Source of the DNA: Glandiceps talaboti
Taxonomy: Eukaryota; Hemichordata; Enteropneusta; Spengelidae
Reading direction: 5' to 3'
NCBI RefSeq assembly: GCF_964340395.1
Contig: NC_135554.1
Span: 14,083,092-14,147,091 of the forward strand
Length of the DNA: 64,000 nt
Shown: one piece after another, positions 34,641-46,600 of the stretch
How positions within the stretch are numbered: position 1 is the stretch's first letter
How the letters are laid out: each line of letters opens with the position of its first letter
The notes under the pieces: model-generated
Told to the model about the DNA's origin: nothing
The model's database searches: none
The model's input: only the letters and a program-made list of their open reading frames with translations
Translations under genes and position numbers: made by a program

Positions 34641-37600
34641 GATTACAAGGAAGTTATCAAATACTTGTTTTTGTTTTTATGTAGTCTGATAATCTAAAAC
34701 GAGATCTGTTTGTGATGGAGAGGGTTGTAACTCATAATGTATACCAACCCAAACAAGCTGCATACAGACATCTACCAATCTTACCAGGTAGGTACATAAC
34801 ATATTTATTCTAAAGTTGGAGGGGGGGGGGGGGGGGGGGGGGGGAAGGAAGAATATTTACACTTGGGCATTTGGCTATGCATTATCACAATATCCAGCAT
34901 TTTGACAAATGAAACACTTTTTCTGGGACCAAGCGGGTTTGGATTCACGGCCCTCACTTTTGGTCCAGAAGTTTGCTTCTGAGCAGCACTCCTAGTGGCC
35001 AAACTGTGCAATCTTTTGTTTTTATTAGCACTCATATTTCGTATTCATTGGATATCTGTGTCTCTGTTTCAGATATTGACAAGGAGAAAGATGAAGAGGA
35101 AGGTGCAGCTCCCGTCATAGCTCAACTAGGACCTAACATTGACAGACTGTGGGCATATAGCTCTGGTGTCACCAAGGGAAGGAACGTTAGTTGTATGTCT
35201 TGGAATAAGTCAAACTCTGTAAGTCATACTTACTATATCTTTATTAGGGAAAATCGTTAAAGAAACGTATGATGCATGATGCTCTTATTGTGATTGCAAA
35301 AGCCAGTCTGATGCTGCCTGTGAAGAGAAAATCAAAAGAACCTTGTTACAGGCACCGAGTAAGGTTATTAGCATTTATAACCCATAGTACCATAGTAAAG
35401 CATTTTCTGCATGTACCACAATCAAATTATAGCATTTTATCAATTGTAAAAGTATCGATATACTGTACATGTTCCTCTGGTGTGGGCAAGCCCTTGATAT
35501 TGCCTTTGGCACTATGTTATGCAACCTGTGGTTGCTTTTAAATTTAGCAGCACTTCCTGAAGGTCTAGCATCTAGACTAACTGATTATTGTCTCCTAACT
35601 GTACTCTGCCTCCCCTATTGAAACAAATAGAATAGCCCATATCACTGGGATCAGACTGAGAATTAACACTAGTGCCAAAAGTGAATTTGTAACTAGTAGT
35701 AGAATTTTGTTTTATTGTTGTGAAAGGTATGATAGAGTTGCCCTGCCAAATAAACATATAAGTTACTATTTAAAAATAACACACGGTTGGTGGTACATAG
35801 TCAGTCTTTCTGTGATTCTTTCCAGGATTTACTTGCTGTAGGTTATGGACAGTTTGGTTTCACAGATCAAAAAGGAGGACTGGCATGTTGTTGGTCATTG
35901 AAAAATCCAGAAGTAAGTGCAGTAAAGGTTATTCTGTTGATTGACTACATGTATGTATTGATACAACAAAGTTAGTGTCAGAGAAGTTGAAATCTGACAA
36001 CTGAATCATGGGTAGACAATGTTATATCATGCGCAAGTCAAGTTATTGTCTTTGAACAGAAAATATGGATTATATATCCAGGTTGTTCTACATCATGACA
36101 ACCCATATATATGTCACTTGTTCTGAGGTGCTCGAAAAATGAGTCAAAACATTCCAAATTGCCATTATTTTTCTATTAATTATGCTTGAGGAGGTATTAA
36201 TGATAATTGTTTCATTCCCCAATATTTTTCGTCATTCAGCCAGAAAATACTTGTGGCCAAAGGGTTTGTCACTACTCATCTAGCAAGTCAAAGCCCCTTA
36301 GGTCACGAGTATTTTCCTTGGCTAGCTTTCAACTTGCTTTCTATATTAATAAAACATGTGGCAACCATTAATGGGTGTAACTATTTACAGAAAGCAACAG
36401 AAGCAGTGTATGTTTGTACATAGTTATATATATATTCTTCACTTGCCTATCTATAGATTTATCGTCCTCTTTCTTTCACAGTTTCCAGAGCGTGTATTTC
36501 ATACAGAATCTGGTGTGACAGCCATGGACTTCTCTGCTACCAACCCAAATCTCTTAGCTGTAAGTCTGTTCATGTTTACAATTCGAGTTCCTAAGTCTTA
36601 TAAGCAGATGCAGTTCATTATCATTATCATTACGAAGTGTAGTGTAATCTAAGTCTAACTCGTAGTTACATTGAACTTACTTGATGTGTATGTCACTATT
36701 TCAAGTTCTACTCATGAGATAGGGATATATTAGGGCAATTGTGAGCTGTTTCATCACAACTACCCCCCCCCCCTCTCCATCTATCAGTTTACCCTCAATC
36801 AATGGACCACACCCCAAATCATAACAGACTGCACTTTCAAGAGAACTAAATAATGTTATATTTATACTTACTTCACAGGTTGGTTTGTATGATGGTACAG
36901 TAGCAATATACAATGTGAGGATCACTAGCAATGACCCAGTACTGGATAGCTTGTAAGTTAAATTTGGTATATGATTGTTGTTTTGTGTCATTTTAGCTGT
37001 AGATTTCACTATGGTACATGATGATGTTACCGAGTGTAAAAATAACTTTAAATCTATTTATTACAATATAATCAAGTGTATCTATAAAATGTGCCTGTTC
37101 TCCAGAGAGCTTGATGCTAATAGTTACTATCCCTGGCACGGATCTATAGCAGCACAGTGGCCCCAACTCCTTGGGGAGCATACAATCCTTTGCAGCCTTT
37201 ATAAGTGCATAAAATCAAAGCCTTCACATTACATCCTCTATCCTACCAGGTACTCAGTTGACTGGGGCACAATCATGCTTCAAATCTTACCTTAGGACTT
37301 TAACCATTCAGAAACTAATGGTAGTGACAAGGCTGAAACCTGCAACCTCCAGATTCCAAGCAAGTTGCACTAACCATTCAACCACCATGACTCTACAACT
37401 TAATATACTATTCTTCAGTATGAATATAATAGTTGGTACAAAAAATTAAATAGAGCATATAAATTTTTCTTCTAATGTTAATGCCTTACATAAACAGCAT
37501 ACAGAGATAGCGTGGAGAACAATGCACATTCTGAATGATTCTGCTTCTTACTGTAAAAAACACGTAAAATTATGCATGGTATCACTTATTGACATCTGAA

Positions 37601-40600
37601 AAATTGAACTTCACATTCAGAGTTACAAATTTACCAATGCACATACGCGTGTGCTGTCAGTGTCTGAGCATGAAAGTGTAAATCATTAAGAAAATCATTG
37701 CGGACTCGTCACGCGAACAATGATGTCACCCAATCCACATTATCCATCTATTCTAACAAACCAGATTCACATGATAGAAACTGTATCTGTTGAAAATGAG
37801 AACAAATAAACAGCCCTCAATATCGTCTTAAATAAGATATATCATACTATAATTATAGTGAAAATATTTGCAAATGTTGATTACCGTAAATCATGATCTG
37901 AATTGGAGTGCTCATTATTATTTGTTTGTCTTAATACAGTCATTTTACTTAATGTATCTCATTAACATTGACAAGTAATGTACATGTACTAAACCCCTAT
38001 AAGGGTCAATATTGAGTAATGATACTTACCACACACATATCCATACATTAGTCATTCTGTGCTGTCATGTCATATCATATAATGTGATGTTTGTGTAATC
38101 AAAAATTTCACCCATTGTTCCCATTGTTGCTAATAAGAGGAGAAATAAGACCCACTGGGCAGTAAGTACAATGTACAATGTAACCTGTGTGCCATAGTAC
38201 TCGCATCGTGTGGCTTTATGTTTATTTGTAGTATTTCCACCATAGCTCTATCACTTTCCTTTCATAGTTTCATAATTTTATACATGATGTCTCTTTTTTT
38301 TTTACATTCTTTTCTAATCGTTCAGTGTCCAATCTCATAGTCAATGCCATCACATGAATACTTGAATTTGCTCCTTTGCATTCTCTGATTGATGTCAGTG
38401 CTGTGTATGTTAAGTTTGTTTGGTAATCTATAATTGTTCTTCTTCACTCTGTGTTCTCTAATTTCAACTTCCCCCCCTCCCCCCCCCCATAGATTGTCAC
38501 CTCTTTTGTAGCAAGTTGTACAGTCATGCAGCCTCCACGTGCAATGTTTATGTAAATTATAATATTGTCACTCTAATTTTTCGTCAATTCATACATCATA
38601 ACCCTTCAATCTTCTAAAGATTTTAAGATTATTGACCAAGTAGGTTGTTAATGTGTCTTTTTTTGTTTGTGTATGGCGTGCAGTGAAAGTAATGGTAAAC
38701 ACTCAGCACCTGTATGGCAATTGAAGTGGATAGAGAAAGACAGAGGGTCTGGTGATGAGAAGGGTGAAGTGTTGGTGTCCATATCTACTGATGGTAGAGT
38801 TACACAGTGGATGATTAGAAAGGGCTTTGAATGTGCAGGTAAGCTGTGTTTCCCCATACACCATACATCATAACCCTTATTTGCTTATAAATGGTTGTAG
38901 AATTTTGGTAACAATAGGAGATATTGATTTTGGTAACAGGTTTCAATCATCAGTTGGGGATATTAGTGTGTGCAGTTCAGCAAAACAGCATTAAAGTCGT
39001 ACAGGCTGAGTTTGTAAACCTTTTACTCAAGTGAAAATACATAAAACCTCTTGTGTAGGGTCTATGATTAAACCATTCTACTTATGATTCTAGTATAATA
39101 TGTTAGTGTCTACATGTACATGTATGTATGCCTTCTATGACATTACAATTGTCTTCTGGCATTGTCAGATTAGTTGCCTAGTTCAGATTCCTCAGCATAT
39201 TTTGTATGTATCAAAAATTACGTCCTTGTTTCGTTTATGTTATACCGTAATACCAGATTTGAGTTCAGTGAATGACATGTGATAGTTACCTTTGCTTAAC
39301 AGTAAGTACAATGTAGAATACTATAAGTGATTTTTAAATACACGTCATAAATCTTCCTCAAATCCGTATATGTATAAACTCAGATTGTGCCCCTTTAAAG
39401 TGGCCATATGGATGAGAATTTGGTATTCATTTTGGATTTTTATTTGATAAAACAGCTTCACTATGTGTTTATACTTGAAAAAATAATGCGAAAGAGCATA
39501 TACCAAGTCCATGTTCATAACTCACTACATTGCAAAAAGATGCAAAAAGTGTAAAAAGTTTGTTATTGTATGTACAATAACAAACATTTTATACATTGTT
39601 TAATGTTTTGCAGTTTATTGAGTTATGGACATTGACTTAGTATATGTTATTTCCCATTATTTTTTCAAGTATAAACACATAGTGAATTTGTTTTATCAAA
39701 TAAAAATCCAAAATAAATACCAAATTCTCATCCATATGGCCACTTTAAGGAGTTTCTAAAATGTGTCGTAAAATAAAATAACTTTCATCTTTCCAAAGAT
39801 TTGATGATATTCAAAAGAGTTCTGAGAGAAAAGAGCATCACCTTTATATAACAACTTTACTTGTAACTTACATTCTCCATAGATTTGATGAAATTAAAGA
39901 GAGTATCCACAAAGCAGGGGAAGAAGGGACAGGAAACACAGAAGAAAACAGAGGCATTTATTTCACGACAAGCACCAGGGATGTGTTTTGATTTCAATGC
40001 CAAAGATCCTAACATGTAAGTACATGTATATAGTCCTTTGGTCATAATGCAAAATATAGACTGTAAGATATTGTGTTGTTAAGCCTGTATCAGACATCTA
40101 CATGTATACGTTATGTTGTTATGCCCCTATCAGACTTCTATACCACTGTAAGATACGTTATGTTGTTCAGCCCTATCAGACTTCTAAACCACTGTAATAT
40201 ACGTTGTGTTGTTCAGCCCTATCACTGTACGATATGTTGTGTTGTTCAGCCCTATCAGACATCTAAACTACCTTACTGATAGTGTGGCATAAATCTTGTA
40301 TCTTACACACATTATGCAAATACAGCTTTACAACAAATCTTACAGTGTTATAAAAACCGTGGTTTGGGCTATAGTGATTCTGGGAATTTCCAAACTGAAG
40401 TCCCAGCTACTACAGGAATTACTTTCAAATTTACTGAATTAAGATAAAGCTAATAACCAATAGTCCCTAGGTATAACTATATTTTTCTTCAATGCACAGT
40501 TACTAGATTACAAACATTAGAAACTTTGAAATAGAGTGTGTTGTATAAGCTCTAAGACTTGTAATTCTAAGCCAATTTGACATACCATTGACACACACAG

Positions 40601-43600
40601 CAATGCCCTGAGACTCATCAACATTTAATGGCTTCCAAGAAAACATACTAATTTTTATTATTTTGACCCACAACGAAATATGTTGTCTTTTATTAGACGG
40701 CAGAATATTTCTAGTGATATTGATTTGTATATTGTAGTTTCCATACTAATTATATATTACTTATTGTCATAATTTTCTATTGTCTTTTTACAGTTACTTA
40801 GCCGGCACAGAAGAGGGTCACATACACAAGTGTTCATGTTCATACAATGAACAATATCTTGACAGCTATTTTGGACATACGGTATGTTTTGTATCTTTGG
40901 ATTTTTTCGCACACTTTTACATCATATGTGTTTAAAGAAATTACAAGTTGTATGTGATCAAAGAGTAATCATAGGTTGTAGTTTTTTGTAGCTCTGAATT
41001 ATGACAATGAATGTTTCTGTATTCTGGTTCAAATATGAGTTAAGAGATTTAATATCGTCATTAATTTCCTTTATTATTCGTAAATTACCCCAGTAAGTTC
41101 TCATATTATTAATTAATTTTTAGCTACAAAATAGTTATGACTTTTACAGGTTTCTATCAGTCATATTGTATGGAATGTTAGTTTATTGTTTGTAGAAAGT
41201 GAAGAATATTTGTATACATAATTTGTAGTAATTCACTACAATAATAATAGCTTGAATCTCTGACTTTTTTTGTACCTCAACTCACTTTTAATAATTGTAA
41301 CTTATACTGTAAAGAATAAAGAACAGGAATGAAGCAAATATTTATTGCTTACAAGAATACATAATTTAGAAATAAGTGTAAAATCACATTTGCATTCATA
41401 AAGATGTATGTGTCCATGTCCAATATTTGGTTGTTCCTGTGAAAAACTGTTGTTCAGAATGGTCCAACTAAGCAATACCTATATGTGTTTTATTAAGTAA
41501 CTTGTTGATTAAAACCAGCCAGCTTTGTGCAGATATAAAACTTGAACCCTGAACTGATAAAGAGACAACTGAGCTTAACCCTTCAAATACAGACTTGCCA
41601 AGTCTACTGTTTGAATGTAATGTTCGAAACTGTTCCATACATGTATTTTGTTGTAGGGTCCTATGGTCAACCTATGGCATATACTTGACTTTTATCGATG
41701 CAACATGTAATTTGAGACCTCAAATCTGGCATGTTTTGAATTCTGCTTACAGTGATAAAAAGTCAAATGAGCTAACCTTTTAATCACAGACATCCAAAAT
41801 CTTTGATGTCTATGTAATAATTACTGTACATAATTACTTTACTTGTATTTTGTTTCATTGTAGGGTCCTGTATATAAGGTTCAATGGTCTCCTTTCCTAC
41901 CTGATATCTTCCTTAGTTGTAGTGCAGACTGGAGTATTAGACTCTGGTCACAAGATCAGTTACAACCACTCATCAATTTCCATTCATCTACAGTAAGTAA
42001 AACACAAAATAACTCCAGTATGTGACATATCAGCAGCTCATGTACAGACTCACTGTTTGTTGTTCAGAATGGTTAGCAGGTAAAATCTGCCAGACTTTCC
42101 CCAAGTGTGTTATTAGGTTCCTCCAAACTCATAGTTCAATGTTTGGTAATATTATATAAATGCTTGTGATGTTTACCAACTCCCCATTTCCCCATACCTC
42201 TCTAGTTGTGTTAATGGGGTTACCACAAAAATTTCAGTAAAGAATATAATGCAAGATTTTCCAGATTTTCCCCTCCAAGAGTCCATAACTGGGGTTCCCC
42301 ATCCAGAGCAAAAATAGTGAGACTTTATGTACATAAAAGGTATCTTTTGTCAAATCTAAGCAAGGAATATTGTATGCTTTTGAATTAATTATCTTCACAT
42401 TTTGAAAGTTTGTAATGGCATTGTGGCACAGTGCCTGTGGTGTTTCCAAAAACATTTTCAGTCAGCTTCTAAAACCATGTCATTGTATCTAGGTTTCGAA
42501 AGATATTGAAATCTGTGTAAGTACTTACATATTATTCCTTTTCCTTTCCAGAAAGCAGTCATGGATGTGTGCTGGTCACCAAAGTCAGCTACAGTGTTTG
42601 GTTGTGTCAATGAGGGTGCCATTGAAATCTGGGACCTCAATGTCAACACGTGAGTTTACACTAGAGCTAAAAGAGCACCACCAGTGGTGAAAATAGCAAA
42701 GTTAAAATCCTCCTGTTTTCATTTCCAATTTGTACACAATTGTTTGCATTGCCATTGTTTTATGTATATAATTTTGCCTTTTGCTAATCTTCAGTGCCAT
42801 TCATTTGCAATGATCGCACACATTTTTTTGCTTGCATAATTTTTATTTGCTGTTTTTTTCATTGCACATTATTTGAGCAAAGGATTTGAAGACAGGAATT
42901 GATAAGTTAAAAGTGCTATATTCATTACTGGAAGTATCATAATGTCATTGGAAGTTACCAGTGCAGTAATATCATTAATATCATAGCTCTGGTGTAAGTC
43001 ACTTGTGGGCTTGAAGGACAAGCTTGTGTCATCTTATTGAATAATGTGCATGTATATATATTTGTTGTGTTATACTGCCCTCACTGGTCTGCTCTTGCCA
43101 ACTGTACTACAACTGTACTTGATTTGTGTCAGAAAAATGAGCAGATTTAGGCTTCACCCTCAACAAGTCATTAGAAATTTGAACAGAGGATATTTTGTAG
43201 ATTGAAATGAAACAGATAGAATAGTATCTGTGTCAGGCAATATGAGCAATTGTTGACATGGGGATAAGTGTCAATTGTTTGTACTTGATAAATATTAGTG
43301 AAAAGTTTTGTTTTTATCAGTGATGAAACATTAGGTTAGGTGGTCATAAATTAGCATAAAAAGGTCATGATCATTACAACACATTCTACCGTTTAGCTAT
43401 AATTGATTGGCAGCAAACAGAACTTGTAGTGTGATAGAGTACAGACGTGAGAGTTGGCTTGTACATGTAGGGCAGTATGACATATCTACATGTATGTAAA
43501 GACACAGAATAGTAACATCAAAATTTCATGTCATAATATTCATTTAATTGCTCCATTCTTTTCAGTTTCATTTCATTTCATAAAACCATGTGTCCCATCA

Positions 43601-46600
43601 AAGTCATTTTATATGGTTAAACATATTATCTGCATGGTTCGCTAAGCAAATGTTTGGGTGACAGTAGCCGTATCTTCAACAGTTTTTTTGAGTATTGTTT
43701 ATATTTCAGCTGTCATTTCAAATTTTCCAAAAACACTCAAAGAGAGGGCTATTACCTGTCTGAAGATCCTAGGGAACTATTCTCATGGTCCGAACCATAA
43801 TCCTTTTCCATAACTGACAAAAGATTTATACTTTCTTTTTTTTTTTGAATTTCTGATATAAAGTTTTATTCTATTTTCATGATCTTGATGCCATTTTTAG
43901 GCAACTTTCTACAGGGCTTATTCAATCTTTAATGCAAATTCTTTTCCAAGCAGTGTTGAAAAATTGTAAAACACACAAAATTAATGAAAGATGGTGTGAA
44001 TCTGCCATTATATACATATGTACTAGTAATATACAGCTACTGTCACTCTAAGGTCTCATTTTCATATGTTGGATATTAATCGGTATTTACCTCTACAGTT
44101 TAGATCCTATTATAGTCAGTGTACCAGCACCAGGAGTTCAATATAGCAGTGTAACCTTTGCATACAACTCGGATGTAAGTATATCATTTCACACCATCAT
44201 ACCATTCACATAACCACACCATTCTTCCATTCTCTCTTAGCCCATAGACTGATCATGGTTTTACTATCTCAGGCTATCCAATCCAAGTTAAGCATTTACC
44301 CTTGGTATCTCAGAAATCTGAATATAAAATTACCATCAACAGTTGTGGATCTCAAATGCAAATGTAATCATGTCCCCATGCGACTTACATTGAGAGTGCA
44401 TGATGGTAAATTTAATTTGCGTATTAAGCAAGTTGAAGAGAGGTCAACTGGTTTTGAATTTAATTTGACTGACTTTTTAAAAATATTTAAAAAAAGAGTT
44501 ACAATTTACAAAAGTGCTAGTTACAAGTGTCTGTCAATATGTGCCAGTTTTCTATTGGTATGTTGCTTTTCTGTAGGTAGTGCTGTATGCAAATTTGCAC
44601 AGCTAGGATTCTAGGATATTTTATTGCAAAACAAGGGCAAATGTCTTGGCTTGGTTTGGATAGTGTGAGATAGTGCGACCTCAAACAGTCTTTGGGCTAA
44701 GCCACTCTATACTCAGGTGTAAGGGTCAACTTCTGTCATGAAAACCATTGTACATGTTGAGGTGTACTTCATGAATGAAGTTTTGGAGCAGTAGCTCTTG
44801 CTTAAACCGCTGTTTATGAATTTTGCTTTGCTTTGTTTTGTTCTGTGTTTTTTGCTTCAGTGTAGATCCTATCATCAGTATCACGCCACCAGAATTTATC
44901 AAATGTAGCTGTTTTGTCTTTACAGTGACAGGTGATGTAAGTAGATGGAGTGATGACAGCAAAAGTTAATCTCATCAACAAACAGTGCAATGAAATATCA
45001 AATGATGTGGGTGATGAAATTAACAATTTTTGCTGGGGACTCTACAAAGTGAAAGAAATCATTAGAATGACTCACCAGTCTGTTCATTTAATATAGATGC
45101 CTTCTCTATATTTTATAAATCTCATACTTCCTCATACCACCCATCTCCCCCACTCCTCAAATATCGGATCTTTGTATCTATGTATTATGTAAGAATTACA
45201 TATACATATAGTTTCATTTTTGTCTGGTGAATTAAACATCAACTTTTGACCATTTCAGAGTATTTGTTCCAGAATCACATATCTGCATACTGTAACTTGA
45301 TACTCATGACTTCTGTATACTTTTAAAAAACTAGTTATAAGTCCATCTCTTTAGCCATACTTTCATCGATATTTCTAGTACAACTTGAAATCTTCCCATT
45401 TAGTGGTAACAACATCATGATATCAAAGCAATGTTATTAGTTAGGTCATGCAAAAGGTGAAGGTTGTCCAGGATATGCATTAATATTTTTCATTAAATGG
45501 TATAAAAAGTTTCATATAGTAAGTTGTAGCATAAACCATGGATACATATTGACTATTATCAGTTTCTTCAGTACTCATTCGTACAAAAATGTTACGAAGC
45601 GATTACTTCGGTATCTGAAGGAAATCTTAATGCCAGATGGATAAAAACAATTTTATTTGACTTCTTGGAAATGTAAAATCTCTGAATTGTCAATATGCTT
45701 CTATTTGTGATGAAGGGTCACTTTGACTATAACTTTATTAGTTTGGTTCAATTACCAAAAGTGACTCTGAATTTCTGTAGTTACTGGGGTATTTTCATTG
45801 ATCTGGATTGGGCTTGCACAATGTGAGAAATACAGGGTTTTATTGTCTTGTGGGAAGATCAGAAGATTGAAAGCTTCCTGTATTGTTCAAACAAAACAAT
45901 ACCCTATTGTATTTAGCTACATGAAGATTACAGTGTAAAAGTTGTCCAAGGATATAATCTTATAACAATTATTATTCATAATAAATGTACAGACATGTGT
46001 TTTGCTTGTCACTAATAATGATATACTGTGTAGTTTCACTCTCACATTAGTAAATATCGTTGAAATGCTACTAACTCTTCTCAACTGAGAGAGAAAGGTA
46101 GCCAACACAAAAAGGAATATAAAAATGCTTTCAAGAGTTTTGCTTTGGTAATCAATTTGTTTGTATAAATTTTGTACTGTTGTATATTTGTTGATGGCGG
46201 TGAAGATATAACAGGTGAAGGATAGACATTGCAGAAATTATAGACCAGAGCAGTATTATCGTAAAGATAGGACAGGAGTCCAATGTACTATGAGGGCATT
46301 ACACTTCATGTTACACTTTGATCACTATAATACAGTGACCTAAAGTCCATCCTGTTTGTAACAAAATGCCAATGTTTGTTGGCCGTATCAACAAGTCCCA
46401 ATATCGCTATCATACCTTTTCTTCCAATACTGATTTTCCCCTGCATATTGTTCATTTTGTTTTATTGCAGTGTATTTTAGTTGGTGACAGTGAAGGCCAA
46501 GTATCCGTATTTCAGCTGAGATGTATGCCAACTGTTGAAGCAGATCAGGTATTTGAATTCCTCTTTACCATTGTTATGGTTTATGGAGAGCTTAAGTGCA

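Noticed and set aside
44255-44614. 119-codon open frame in DNAI4 intron 21
   Set aside because: No recognisable motif, poor composition and no splice or promoter context; probably chance.
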